Origin: Epiperipatus broadwayi
Lineage: Eukaryota > Onychophora > Udeonychophora > Euonychophora > Peripatidae
NCBI GenBank assembly: GCA_028023455.1
Contig: JAQFVV010012980.1
Coordinates: 60,001-124,000 of the forward strand
Length of the DNA stretch: 64,000 nt
Direction: 5' to 3'
Shown here: positions 43,497-57,905 of the stretch, piece after piece
Position numbering within the stretch: the first letter of the stretch is position 1
Layout of the letters: each line of letters begins with the position of its first letter
Notes under the pieces: model-generated
Database searches by the model: none
Told to the model about the DNA's origin: nothing
Seen by the model: only the letters and a program-made list of their open reading frames with translations
Position numbers and translations under genes: made by a program

Positions 43497-44185
43497 GTGA
43501 CATTACAGGGAAATGAGAGGACAGGGAAAAAAAGGGGCACCATATATAAGGTGAAAGGCACCAATAAGTGATTGTCATTAGATCAATGTTGGGCAGACCT
43601 TTCTAATTCTACATAAATTCAAATTCAAAACATCAGACATTGGATGAATTATTTGTTTATCCTTAAGTAAATAAAAAATAATATCAAATGGGTGAGCATG
43701 GTAGATCATTGTGAGAGATCATCCCAATTAACTCACTAAAATAAATATAAGAATAATTAAATAAGAATTCACCAGTCTTATAAATAAATATAAACAATAC
43801 ACATTCATTATCATGAATGATTTACATTACAAATAAATGTACAGGGAATCTGGTAACAGGAATTGAAATGGGTTTTTTATAGACCAGGTTATCTACTTAG
43901 CCTTTGATAGTGAGAAACAAATCATTGAACCATTAATTGAATGCATTAACTTATGTGCTAAACAATAAGAATATAACCAACACAGAAATAGTAATACTGG
44001 TATACTGAAACATGCTGATGATCATCAATGCTAAGTTACGTAATATTTAGGATGTACTGGCAATTATAAATGTAATGTCTAATAGAGATTAAAATAAAAT
44101 AATATGCAGTGCATGGATTTTAAAGAATATACTCTTCACCCAAATCCAAGAATACAATCATCATCATCATCAACTTGATGTTCAT

Positions 44186-44188
<3 letters not shown>

Positions 44189-44222
<34 letters not shown>
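44189..44222. repeat. (TA)n microsatellite
   Basis: TA run of about 34 bp, 160 bp left of unit C2. Confidence 0.95.
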
Positions 44223-44230
<8 letters not shown>

Positions 44231-45233
44231 AAATAGATAGATAAGCTTATTATAAATAATCTTACATCAAATCATGGGATTCCTCTATCAGTAAATAAGA
44301 AGCTTTCATAATATATGGCCGCACATGCAATGCACTGCATACAACAAAAATTGGATAAAATAAAGAAATATATATATATATTGTACCCTTTTGTTTAGGT
44401 TAAAGTAGATTACTTCTACCAATGTACTGAAAATTTTAAATTTTAAAGTTAAGTAAGGGATGATATATGCTATGTGTCAATAATGTTTGAATAATTTAGT
44501 TAAGGCAAGTAAAATAAGTGATGTATAATATTGTGTTGGTATTTATAAAAAAGTAGTTAGATAAAAATCATTATAAGATTGTATGATTGGGAGAACTGGC
44601 CAGAATAAATATTGATTTAATAAATCTTATAAGTAAATGATTAAGGTAAATTTTGAAAGTAATACTTTAAAGTTAAACTAATAGATTATTTAATAATAAT
44701 AATTGTATTTAGTAGTTATATGTTGAATTATTTAATTAGAAATAATAATGTAGGGAGAAAAGTGTATTTTGATCTTATAATATTAAAATAATTATTTTAA
44801 AATTGTACTATAACATTGACTTATGTAATATTTTATAAATTAAAATATTTTTTAGTTTCATTTAAATTCCTAGCGTCTCATTTAGTTTTATAAATCATGT
44901 GACGCACAACTGTGTTTGAAAATAAAATATTATCTTTTATAAATATTAGATTCAGTTTTAAAAATAGATTTAATAGATGAAATTAGATTTATGTTTTTTT
45001 TTTGTTGAAAATAAGTACGTTTTGTTTAAAATAAAGGCAGAAATGGTAATAAATATTAAAATATGATTTTTAAAAGTTATTTTGAAGTAGTTAATCAGTG
45101 TAGATAAAAATGTGAAAATTAATCAAGTATTGAATAATATAATAAAAATAAATATTTAATAAATTATTATTAGTTTTAAATTTAACCTGGCGTTCGATTC
45201 CAAGGATTGTGAAGCAAGCATTGTTGAGATTGA

Positions 45234-45330
45234 CCAATGAAAACATGTATTTTGGATAGGAATTCCAGGGTCACTGTTATCCTATTTTACCGTGATACCA
45301 TCATCAGGATTTTTACAAACTCGGTAAATT
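45234..45330 (+). promoter_or_regulatory. LTR promoter/leader donor (C2)
   Basis: CCAAT at 45,234-45,238 and donor CTCG/GTAAAT with GT at 45,324. There is no clear TATA box between them, unlike C1. Confidence 0.4.
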
Positions 45331-48011
45331 AATTAATAGCTTAATAGTCAATTTTATCATTTTTAAAAAAAAAATTGAAAAGTACAGTAATTTGTTATAA
45401 GATCGTTATATGGAAACGAGTGGCTAAAAAGTAAATATTTCCTGCTAGCTGATCTATTTTTATTCAATTTATTATCAACTTAGACATGGATGAGTCATCA
45501 GTGAACTTAAATTTATGTAGGAAAATATCAAATTGTTATTGTTTTACTAGACACATAATTTTGCCTATGGTAAGCATTCATGCTGACATAATAGTCAATT
45601 TTAATACACAAAACTTTGCGGAAAAGATATGGTGGTCAGAGAGAAAGAGGAAAATATGAAATTTTATTTCTGAAAGCTATTTTAAAATAGAATAGTTTTT
45701 TTAAAAAAACTGTTAATGTGAAATAACCATTATTTAAGACGTTAAAATATTTCTTTGTAAAGAAATATTAAAATTGATTTTTTTAAAAAAATATAAGTTT
45801 TAAAAAAAGTTGTAAAAAAATGAAGATTATTAGTATAATAATTAATATTACATTGGAAAATCTTTAAAATAATAGTGTTATATGCTGGACATATAGAATA
45901 TATTCGGAAAAATATAAGAATATTTAAAACTACAAGAATACATACTATCAAACCTTGTGTTGTACTTAAGAACTAGTTTTTTAGAAAAGATATGTCGTGA
46001 TAAAGGATTTAAAAGTGCAGTTAATAATTACTGTTGGAAATAAAAGAAGAACCTGAACTATTTGTATAGCAATAGGAGATTTCACAAGTCGACTTACTAT
46101 TGTTTGTTTTCTTTATTCTTAAAAGAATCGTCGGACATTTCGTAAAAGGGAAATTATCAGAGTATATGTAATTTTGTTTGCGTTAAAAAAAGATGTTTTT
46201 TTGTCAACAAAGGCTGCAGTATGAAAAGGACATTTTCCATAAGTTGTGTAAATATGAACCTTTAAATTTTATTTTTATTAACTTGTCATAATATTTAAAA
46301 GTAGAAAAATGTAGGAACAGAAAAACACTAAATTATTTACAACCCAAAAATTAGTTGTTATAAAATAATAATAAAAAAAATATTTAATATTTTTTAAAAA
46401 AAAAAATTAATATTTTAAAGTATGGTGTAGAATGAGTGATATTTAAATAATGTTTTATTTAATTCATGATCAAGAGATATTAATGGAATAATCGACAAGG
46501 AATACATATTATTGATGGTAATAATTATAAAAGTATTGATCATTTTACTATGTATTGATTTAGTGTATATCTTAGTGTGGATGTATGAAATGATTATGAA
46601 AAAAACACAATACGTACACATAGTTTTTAATTCGTTTATTCATGTTATAAAATATGCATACTTTTAATAATATTATAAGTACATTTTAATATAAGGGAAA
46701 TATAAGTATATGATTCTATTATAACGGAATTTGATGTTTATTTTAAGTGATCAAAATAATAAACCGGAATATCGATACTGATTGTATTTATGTGTAAATT
46801 TACTATTGGATAAAATAATCTTTTCTTATCGATTGGTTAGATAGTTATTTCAGACACGAATTTATTTATTATTATTAGAATGTAAGAATAGATTTTAGCG
46901 ATGTAAGCTTGGTAATAAGTTAAATAGAACTAAGATAATATTTTAGGTAAGATTTGTTTATATTGGAATAAGTATAGATGATAGTGATTATTGTGCAAGT
47001 ATAGATAACTTAGCCCTATAACTTGTATTTGTTCATGGTAGTGTTATTTTCTGTATGTTGAAGTTGTAATGTTCCATAGTGCTGAATAGATAGCTTGGGC
47101 ATTATGTTTATTAGCAAAGGTGATGAACTAAACTAGTCATACCTTATTTATAATACACTGTCACCATGATGGTTATTTAATAGAAGTGTTATTAAATTAA
47201 AATCTGATTTATTCCATATACTTACGTGTATTTACTATCAATATTGCTTGAATAGTATTGTAAAGGCTAGTATTTTAAAATATGAAATGATGAATAAGTT
47301 TAAAATGTAGAATTGTTGTTAAAAGATAAGATGGATTATAATGTTTAAAAGTGAACATGATTGAAGGTAAAAAATACAAGATGGTAACTTGCTAATAAAG
47401 AATCATAAACTTTTTATGTTTGGGACTTATTATTATTTATTAAAAATAAATAAATAATGAATGAAATATGTTTTATAAAAAATATTATTTAATCATTAAA
47501 TTTTAAAGAAATTCAATATTAATGTATATTTTTACAAGTAAAAGAAATATACATAAATCATACTTGAAGAATGCAAGTGATTATAAGTTTATATTATTGT
47601 TATTTTAGAATAATACACATCAATGTTTACATTTATTTGACATCATATTGAGGAATAATAAGCATTTGAATAATGAATATATTATTAATTAATATTATTT
47701 ACACTATGAGTAAGTTAAGAATAATCATAAGATATAATAAAAGTGTTTTTTTTAAAACTAAATAATAAAAGATAAATTCAAAGTGAATTAATAATTTAAA
47801 CAACATTTTTGTAATATAATAATTTTTAAAATTAATGGAGGCCATAAAGTTGTCATGGTAATATTTCAGTAATAAGAATTTGATAAAGTAAAATTTTGTA
47901 TTTAATATTTTATGTAATTCATTTTTTTTTTTGTAAAATTAACTAAAAGAGAGTAAGACAAAGTGCATGCATATTGTACATACTGTATATAATTTATTGT
48001 TAAAGTGTATT

Positions 48012-48064
48012 AATAAATCTGTTAAGTTTTGTTATAAATCTTGGTGTCGACTCAATTTCTTCAC
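48012..48064 (+). terminator. LTR poly(A) module (C2)
   Basis: AATAAATC at 48,012, then GTTTTGTTATAAATC, GGTGTCGAC and TTTCTTCACATC. Confidence 0.55.
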
Positions 48065-48409
48065 ATCACAATTGCATAATCACAGATAATTATAATAAAG
48101 ACATAATATTTGCACATAACAAATAAGATTGTTATTTAGGAATTATAATGTCTTTTATTGATATATTTTATTTAAGAGGTTTTATTTATTACATTATTCT
48201 AATGGTCATGGAATAATTACTAAAGATTTACATTAAATTATTTTAGTAATGATTGCCACATATTCTCAGATTATAATATTATATCATATATGTGTACTTA
48301 AGATGCCAGAGGGATAATAGAAGATAAGATAATATTACATTGTTATTATTTGTTATACATAAGTAATCTTACTAGTAGAAAAGATATAAGATTAAATTAT
48401 AGATTAAAG

Positions 48410-48538
<129 letters not shown>

Positions 48539-49019
48539 TAGTTGTAGTTAAGAATGATATTAAATCCCTTATTATACCTAATTACAAGAATTTGAGTTAA
48601 ATAAATTTTATAAAGATAGTTAGATTAATTTATTAAGAGTCATTTTACTTAACTAATTTTGTTTAAAGACGTAAGAGTACTATAATATAGTATTTAAGTA
48701 ATAGGAGTAAGGATAGTATTCTTATGCCATTAAGGTGATATCAATTGGGACGTCGGCTTAATGTATTCGCTTTGCCATTTGTAAACTCACTTCATAGTCT
48801 AATGATTTGATTAGATAGTCATTTATTTAATTTTATAATACAGAATTATATTATTATTTATTAGTTAAGCTAATTTGATAGTTGATATTATTAAAGAATA
48901 TAGTTGTTGATTTTGATGCATTTTAGATGAACATAATTACTTATCTGAGCTATTTCCATTTATTATAATTACATATTTTCTGGAAGTGAGGGTACAATAT
49001 ATACTGTGGTCCATCTAAT

Positions 49020-50766
49020 GGTGGTATGATCCTAAGCAGAGGTGCCAACCCCCCACATTAAGCCCTATTTGGATTCTGTTTAGGTACTATTAACATACAT
49101 ACCATTTTCCAAACATTTTTTTTAACTATAATAATTGAATTTAGATAAGGCTATCATTTATCCCAATTTAATTTTACATGATTTAACATTTCAGAAATAA
49201 GATGTATTTTAAACATAATCAAGGTGAGACTCATTTACCTTTAAACAGATCAAATCCTCTTACACATTAAACAAATACAAAATAATTGTTCAATGGCATG
49301 AGAATACCAAGATACTCATCCTTATTAAGTATGTACATACTCTCATGGCTAACAATAAAATTCAATATATCTTATCATATCTTTAACTATTAAGTTTTAA
49401 TTCAACCACTCATTCAATTAATCTGTTATATAAGTACAGATAAACTTTGATTTCTATTATTTTTGAAAATTAAGATTGACAATAATCATAAGAACAACTT
49501 TACAATAAAAATATCTCAGAATAATCATTGATTTTATTAATTCTTCATACTACCTATGGAATATCAAGAGGGATATAACAGTTTTGCATGGGTAGTGCAC
49601 CAATTAAGAAAGGCTTGTAATTTAAATATATAATCAAGCTTTATATTTATGTTCTTTATTACATATTATCAAAACAATATTAAATATACTGTAAATAACA
49701 CTAATACTTTAACTAAAAATTAATTTAAAATTTAATTTCATATTAGTAGACACACCATAATAATTGGAAAATTCATCAATGATTTATGGGATCAAGGCAG
49801 CATATAGCAAGTAAAAATCTCTATTAAGAGATGTGATTAATAAACTTTTACATTGCTCTGAACTGAATTGATTTCTCATTTTAATTTCACCCTGTACATT
49901 TGAGGTCATGTGATGTTGTGATAGTGCGCCCAGAAAACAATTGCGACATTTAGATCTTGAGTAATCTTTCAAAACAATAATTTTAATATCGTTATTTGCA
50001 AATCATTACAATAATCATTCTCATTAAGAAGTAATTTAAAATAACTGTCATAATAAAGTGGTATACAAACATATTATGATAATAATAATTGTAATAAAGT
50101 TGTATACCTAGTGATAAAGTAATAATATAAAACAATTGAGAAAAGATTGGTATAATTCTGGAAGTTTACAAGAAAAACAAAATTAGTACTTTTATATTTT
50201 TTATAAAAGAATATTATTGTTTGTGTTTATCAATTAGTACGTGTAAACACCTTGCCCTCTTAATCATATGTAAAATAGTGATAAATACTTTATTATACAT
50301 TTCATTCTAAGTAATTGATCATACTTGTTCATTCACATAACTAATACTATTTAATAACAACATAACTTTTAAATATCTACTGATATAAACAATTAAATTA
50401 ATTCACTTATTAATTCTAATAGTCCTTTTATTTAATTCCCCCATTATAGTAACAGCTCATAGATTAAGACATATAAATACAAACATTCATAACAAGTTCT
50501 CTTTTTAAACTACAAGCTCTAAAATAATAACTTTAAATTTTCCCAGCAATTTGATTGTTCTACACTGCATAAACCGATTATCACTTTTATTTTTTATATT
50601 TTCTCTGAAAACTCTGATTGTTCCAAGATTCCCAAGACAATGAGTTATTGCAACAGTAGTCATTCCTTTTGTTTTGTTTAGTAATCAAATATTATTTATT
50701 GCTTGCTTTATCCATTCTAGATGACAGATATTTCGATCTATACTATAAAACATACTTATCATTTCA
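49020..50766. other. AT-rich spacer, nothing recognised
   Basis: A slightly higher-GC start (AGAGGTGCCAACCCCCCAC near 49,040) follows unit C2. The rest is AT-rich with no supported ORF. Confidence 0.45.
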
Positions 50767-50768
50767 AT

Positions 50769-50820
<52 letters not shown>
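50769..50820. repeat. (CA)n(TA)n compound microsatellite
   Basis: About 23 bp of CA followed by about 29 bp of TA. Confidence 0.95.
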
Positions 50821-50823
<3 letters not shown>

Positions 50824-51289
50824 TTCAATATATTTTTAAAACTCTATAGAAAGTAACATTTCCACCATTATTGTTCAGAATTAATTACTTCTTAAATCAA
50901 ACTTATTGCAATCAGGATTTTATATGTAGCCTTAATGGCAGTGAACACTTCTTAGCTATTATTAATTTAGTTCTATTGACTTTTAAGCTTTGCTTGATCA
51001 ATTTATTATTGGATGATGAATCAAAGATCTAAATTTTTAACTGGTTAATTAATAAAATCAGCCATAAAAATATATTCATATTTTAATATTATTTTCATTT
51101 TAGTTTTGTTTGGAAAAAGTACATTAATAATTTGTCAGGTTATGAATGTGATTGAAATTTTTTTTTAAAAATAAATTTTTATTTATAATTAAAAAAATAT
51201 TTGATAGTGGAAAAACTAAAAAAAAGTTCTAGAAAATTGCAAAGTGATGCAAATATCATTGATTTCCTTCCACAATTTACATTAATAAT

Positions 51290-52215
51290 ATTTAGTTTAT
51301 AAAGTGCAAACAGTTTTTGAAATTAAACTGAGAGACTGCAAACCTCTCGTGCTTATTAGCCAATCAGGTGTTATTAATAGTGATCAAATCATAAATACAA
51401 GACAGAGAATTTAACAAGAAGAGGGCATTCACACCCTCCTCTTTTACTTGTCTTTCTATATATCTAAGCTCTATATATCCAAGCCAGTCTGAAGTACTTA
51501 GATTTGAAAGCATGAATCTTCAAACATATTCACATTTAATTCACTGAGTTTAAATGACAAACATACAGCATAAAATCCTACGATTTAATATGCAGTAGTT
51601 TTTTAGATGTTATAACTTGCAGTAATGTATATAAATAATATTTATTTATAAAGTGCAAACAGTATTTGAAATTAAACTGAGAGACTGCAAACCTTTTATG
51701 CTTATTAGCCAATCAGGTGATATTAATAGTGATCAAATCATAAATACAAGATAGAGAATTTAAGAAAAAGAGGGCATCCACACCCTCCTCTTTTACTTGT
51801 CTTTCTATATATCCAAGCCAGTCTGATTGGCTAATAAGTGTGAGAGGTTTGTAGTCTCTCAGTTTAATTTTTAATACTGTTTGCACTTTATAAATTAAAT
51901 ATTATTTACAGTCATTACTGCAAATTATAACATCTAAAAAACTACTGCATAGTAAATCGTAAAATTTCATGCTGTATGTTTGTAATTTAAACTCAGTGAA
52001 TTAAATGTGAATATGTTTGAAGATTTACACTTTCAAATCTAAGTACTTCAGACTGGCTTGGATATATAGAAAGACAAGTAAAAGAGGAGAGTGTGGATGC
52101 CCTCTTCTTGTTAAATTCTCTGTCTTATATTTACAATTTGGCTGCTATTAATAACACCTGATTGGCTAATAAATGCGAGATGTTTGCGGTCTCAGTTTAA
52201 TTTCAAATTTACATT
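51290..52215. repeat. 0.9 kb foldback (inverted repeat) of promoter-like cassettes
   Basis: A unit of about 350 bp begins TAAAGTGCAAACAGT and continues GAGAGACTGCAAACC, TTAGCCAATCAGGTG, ATAAATACAAG, AGAGGGCAT..CACACCCTCCTC and ACTTGTCTTTCTATATATC. It occurs at 51,297 and again, partly, at 51,650, then in inverted orientation from 51,815 to 52,205. The two halves can pair over nearly the whole length, with the loop around 51,720-51,820. Each unit has a CCAAT box and a TATA-like ATAAATAC about 30 bases downstream, so it looks like a duplicated and inverted promoter region. Confidence 0.8.
51365..51400 (+). promoter_or_regulatory. CCAAT/TATA-like cassette (first copy in the foldback)
   Basis: AGCCAATCAGG is followed by ATCATAAATACAAG. 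Repeated at about 51,710 (plus) and at about 52,160 and 51,830 (minus, CCAAT only at the latter). A related AGCCAATCA lies at 52,608. Confidence 0.35.
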
Positions 52216-54854
52216 AATATAAAAGTAGACTTTTTTTAGTAAAATCTTACCATTTTTCTAAAAATAATTATATTTTCAGTATATTTTACCAAAATACATT
52301 ATAATATGTAAATAATTTCCAGAAAAGCATTCTAAAACATTAATTTTTGGTTTGAAAATCAAATAAAGAGCTTGCTACAATTATAACTGATGACAGAATG
52401 TCAAAATTGATGTTAGTGCTAGTTTCTTTTTCAATTTATGTTCATGTAAAAATATACAATTTTAAAATAAAATTGTACTATTTTTGTAAAATAACTATAT
52501 TTTCAGCAAATTTTATGATGTATAATATGTATGAAAAATAAAACCTATAATTTTATTTTTACCAGTGAAAATTATTTAATGGCGTTTTTTTTTGACCAAA
52601 TAATCATCAGCCAATCATAATTTAGAATGGACTGCACCCTCATTGTTAGACTTTCAATGTCACTGTTATTGATTTTTTACTTGTAAAATAATTTGAGAGA
52701 GGGCATCATCTTACAGGACTTTTTGTAAGCTTTAAAATAAGTGTAAAAACAGTACCATGGCTCAAAAAGTGGTCGATTTCAAGTAATCTAAAGCTGTTGA
52801 CATTGATTAGCCAACAGAACTGTCATATGGTTAAAAATGTATACTTATCTGTTTCCCAGAAATTTACCTTGCTTTTATTTGCCCTTGCTGAGTATTTACT
52901 GTGTTTATCTATTTCCTTTTGCCTATCACTGAAATTAATTTTAAACATGGCACCATTACGGTTCTCTTCCAGTGAGTATATTTGTTGATATTTTTTTAAT
53001 ACGAATATATTATTCATCTCCGATTATTTCCTCAATATAATAACTTTCAAATGATTATTAGGAATTATTGACTGTAGACATTCCCAATAGAAAACGATTA
53101 AGTTATTCCATTATTTTAAACATGATGCAGAGTTATAATTCATTAATTTTTCTGTTTGTAAATAATAATATTTTATGAATTTTTTATCCAACTTTTTAAA
53201 AATATATAACAAGAAGAAAAAAAAACCTAGTTACTTATTTTTACAATCAAGAAAAAAAACCTATTTTTTCTTCAGTCTTTTCCCTCTTTTTTCTTGAATT
53301 TTATAGTAAATGATTGCTTGAGACTTGTTGAAGGGTGGATTACCCCCCTCCCCTTCTGTTAGAACAACAATTATTTACTTGCAAGTTTTTTTTTGACAGG
53401 TTTTTTTTTTAAATATTAAGATATAATACTTTTTAAAAATTAAATAATAATACAATTTCCTTTTCTTAATTTTAGATCAGCATTTTTGTAAAATTGATAA
53501 ATATTTACCTACTTTTAAGCATAAGAAACCGATTTCACTATAAGCAGTTTCTATTTTTAAAGTCAAATGCACACAGACAATAATTATTGGTCTCTATCCC
53601 ACATGAAGTTTACAAGATACAATCTGAACTTCACTGGTTTTAAATACTAAATAATATCAATTTTCCATCTTTCTGCATATATATGATTATATAGGTTATT
53701 ATTTATATGTATCTTGAGTTAATTGTTTTACCTATCAGTTTCTTTGTCAATTTCCATTAACTAAATCCATGTTCAAACCCTATGGCTTATAAGTATATAT
53801 TATTGGATTTATAAAATTTAAAATTCGGATAAATTCAGTGATGATTAATACATATATAATATTTGAATACTACCGAGACATCTATTAAGATAAATGGGAA
53901 TTTTTAAGGCTATAACAGGAATTCACAAATATACAGTAAGTAATAAATACGATAGAATGACAGCCTGTTAAGCTAATTGCGCAGACGCTGTGAGAATGTT
54001 ATTAATAAATGAATACCTTTGAACAACCACATGATATAGTATTTGTATAAGAGTAAAAAGTAATAAAGTAAACTAGAAAGAAGAAAAACATTACTCTTAT
54101 ATTACATTCATAAATTATTAAGAATTTTTCCCCATTAAAATATATTCTCTGAGTAATAATAGTACTAATGATTCACTTTGGATAATATATTCTAAAAATC
54201 TCAATAACTTTCTGCCATATCTCTTATAACAAATATTTCATTATTGGTATGATCTGATTTAGTCTATTCTTGTAGAGTATAAATACAATGTATCTTTCAA
54301 GTGGTACAGGAAAATAATAACAAATGTTTGTTGCCACCATCATATTCCTAATATAAACAAATAAATCTATAATTAATGTAATCACAATTAATGTTCTCAG
54401 GGTTCTTATTGTTCATTCTAGGAAGTATATGGTCATAGTGGGTTGCCCACTAAATGAATGGCACCCTGACAGACAATAACATACATCCATTTTTCTTATA
54501 AGCTAATGTATCCCAACGGATTACAAGAAGAAAAATAATTACCTAAAGAAATATTTGGTCTACTTAATAACTGCATCAGTAATATTAGATAGAAAATAAA
54601 ATAAATTACTGCCATTTTCCCAGGATGTCATTTGAAATAATAGAAAAAAAGGTACCTTTTATATATTTCTACTACCCCAACAACAACACATTTAAAATAA
54701 TTTAATTTATTTATTATGCTTTTTATAATAAAAAAATCAATAATGTGTAGTCTGAAAGAGATTTGACTGATCTAAACATGATTCACTAAGTAATTGTTTA
54801 TTCTCATTAAAATCCTGGTACTGGAATTGAAGCATTTATGCTTTTTTTATGTTT
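52216..54854. other. AT-rich spacer with a small promoter-like patch
   Basis: Near 52,608 AGCCAATCA, a CACCCTC and an AGAGGGCAT recall the foldback units. About 150 bases later ACCATGGCTCAAAAAGTGG is a good start context, but the frame stops after nine codons. The rest, including homopolymer-rich 53,220-53,450, has nothing recognised. Confidence 0.35.
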
Positions 54855-54945
54855 TGGACATTATGGTCGAGAGGTCAGCGTGACTGCCTTGCACTTGCAG
54901 GCAGTTGCTCGGGTTGCGGGTTTGCATTTCAGCTGATGCTATGAC
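54855..54945 (+). repeat. tRNA-derived SINE-like sequence
   Basis: TGGTCGAGAGG (54,864-54,874) fits an RNA polymerase III A box. GGGTTTGCATTTC (54,918-54,930) fits a B box about 45 bases downstream. Between them CTGCC...GGCAG could form an anticodon-arm-like stem. The acceptor stem and anticodon loop are not tRNA-standard, so this is a SINE head or tRNA pseudogene rather than a gene. Confidence 0.5.
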
Positions 54946-57660
54946 ACTTTAAAAAAAAGATTCTGGATCTGCATAAACATTATTATCTGACATATTAAGA
55001 TTTTTGTTATACTTAAAAAATTATAGACACAAGACAGATTTCACAACAGAGAAACAGAAACTACCTTTAAAATAATTCCCAAATAGATTTATTATATGTA
55101 CACAGAAATACAATTTATTTACATTATAATGGGAAGATATTTGGAATAACATAGGTGCTTTAATTTATTTAGATTGACAGGATATTACAGTGAATGCTAC
55201 AAATATTTGACTAACAAATTTTTCACAATATAAAAAAATGTTTAGATAAATTATTTTCTTTAAAAATAATAAACATTTAGTTGAGATATACTCTGTCATG
55301 GTTCAATTAATTTAATCAACTTTTACATTTTACTCCAATTAAATTATCTAATTATAATAAACATCAAAAGAAAATATCAAAACAAATATCTTAGACTACA
55401 ATTCAATCACTATAATTTACAAAAATAGATATGTCTTTATTAAGCAATAATATATAAGATCTTTATTCATAAAATAAACACTGGCAGATAAAAATAACCT
55501 TAATCTAAACAAGTTGAGGCCTACTTTTTAACTTGCAAACATGCATTATAAGATGATTACCATCTTAAGATACATAATGTAATGATAATCTAGACTCATT
55601 TTCAACTAAAATAATAAACATATGCAACATTGATCAGAAATCATAGAGACATATATCCTACATATTTGAGTTATATCTGTCCATACAATAAGGTGAAATT
55701 TTTAATATTTAAAGAATTACTAACCCATTGTTGTGTAACTTCATTTGATCATGATGAATAAAATTATATGTGCATTTCTTATGATATGTGCTAAATAATG
55801 AGTGTTTAATATTTATTAACATATTGTTGGTTTGCTTGTGGCTGATTGGAACAAAACAGCCACACAATAGACATTGTTTTACATAATCACACACTGTAAA
55901 TAACACAATGCATCCTGAAGAACTAATTACTTCAATAACTAACTTATTATTGCCACAACATATATAATACACAACTAACCCTCACTTTCTATTATGGAAT
56001 AATATTTAATAACATCATGAGAAATAAGTGAATAAGGTAGAGTCTGCATCAGAAAACAACATGAAAAATGTATGGTGGATTCTAATACTCATAACTAAAG
56101 CAGAAGGGTATTGTGGACACAGTCTCAGCACATAAACATGGAAAATATTTTCTAATATGATTATATCCAGGGATCTAGGTAACTTAACAATATGATATAT
56201 TTATTATAAAATATCAAATGCTATCTACTAATAGAATAAAGTTTGAGTACAATGGGGACAGAACATCCATCCTGCAAATCACGATAAGCTAACAAAGATC
56301 AAGTAAACATCTATGCTCAAAGACATTTATCTTAAACTAAACTATGGTAAGATAACACCTTTCACTGGTAAAGCAGGATAAACTAATATTCATTCTAAAA
56401 AATAGAAAACAATATGCAATGTCTGAAACCAACAATTTAATATGTAGACAAATGACGGTAAAATATTTAAAATAGCACAATGAATATATTCAGAATTAAA
56501 TAAGAAATAAGCATATGTACAATATACTGTATAAAATTGTATAAAGATTATTGGACAGCAATGAATTAAATGTTACTGAATAAACACTCAGTTGCATGAA
56601 AATTTAACTGCAAATTATTATATCATAGAAATGACAATATATTTAACCTCTGATAAACAATCCCTTGTTGTTTACCTTCTAAGTGAGTGAAGCACTTATA
56701 ATACTACAAACCAAAATTATGAAAGATATATATCTCTGCTTGAATAAAAGCATTACCAGATTGACCTTAAATCAATAAATATAATATATAAGTATTACAT
56801 GTTAGTTTGTAGGTATACCTACACATGTTATTATAAACCCATAAATGAACAATATTATAAAAATAAATTACCTTGACATATTATGTTTTACAGAAGTAAT
56901 AATAAATACTGTATATGTTTAAAAAACACCTTAGTTCTTTAGCAGAACTCCATTGTAGTGAATGGCTTGCTAGGTGTATGATGTACTTCCTTAGTGAGCT
57001 AGTCATTGCATGACATATCCACACTAAATGATATAAATGATTCTCATAGAAAATTAAAGCAAATACATTTTCAAAAGCTAAGCATAAAAAATTAAACATT
57101 AACTAAGTTCTTATTCTAGAAATTATATAAATTTTTGGATCCATTTGGAAGAATTTGGTCAATCATAGCTAGGAGTTGAAAATAATTTCCTTAAAAATAT
57201 AACATAGTAATAATAATTAAATCAGCCAAAGAATTTTGATTGTATCTGTTCAAGGGTTCATTGAAGATAAGCAATATTTGTTTTTCTTTCCATTTTCTTT
57301 TGAAAATCATAATTAAAACAAAATATAATTTTTGAAAGGGCCTTGCAAAACATCAAATTTTCAGTAACTTTTTCAAGAAATATTATTGAATGACACATTT
57401 TGCAATTAACACAGTCCAAATACCAAATGTCTATTGTTGCTAATTCTTGCAAACTGATTTCATTTATAACATTTTCTTATATAAAATGAGAATGTACCTT
57501 AGAAAAAAAACTTTCTTCCACGTACCAGAGGTTGATTTAAACACTGGATAAGCTTTATCTTGGACTGGTCATAGATATAGTTGAAGTCCCTGATGATGAA
57601 AGTTGAAAATGGACTGACCCAAATGACAGAGTTAATTAAATGAATTACACTAAGTACTAC
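54946..57660. other. AT-rich spacer, nothing recognised
   Basis: Several short open frames (for example 55,709-55,972 and 56,881-57,099, minus) are Cys/Ile/Tyr-rich and lack motifs. I see no element boundaries. Confidence 0.45.
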
Positions 57661-57684
57661 ATCTACTTTTTAGACAAATATACA

Positions 57685-57805
57685 TTAATCATATTAAGGA
57701 ACCATCCACTTAATTGAACAATAGTGATTAAACAATTAGAATAACCATATTAAAGGACCATACACTTAATTGAATGATAGTGATTAAACATTTAGAATCA
57801 ACATG
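57685..57805. repeat. two tandem ~59 bp repeats
   Basis: ATATTAA(A)GGACCAT(C/A)CACTTAATTGAA..ATAGTGATTAAACA occurs twice in direct succession. Confidence 0.8.
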
Positions 57806-57905
57806 TAAGATTTTAAATAGAGATTGAGGAATTTTTTTATAATAATGACAACTACTCCCATAGTGAATGATGAATAAGATTAATGAACATAAACCAAACT
57901 ATGAA

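Noticed and set aside
52757-52790. Gene start at ACCATGGCTCAAAAAGTGG
   Set aside because: Good start context, but the frame ends after nine codons and no splice donor precedes the stop.
54855-54945. Functional tRNA gene
   Set aside because: The A and B boxes are acceptable, but acceptor pairing and anticodon loop are not standard.
54990-55093. Minus-strand AATAAATC followed by TTGTGTC, like the LTR 3' module
   Set aside because: The spacing is longer than in the other modules and no matching start, donor or TA-bounded ends were found at the expected distances.
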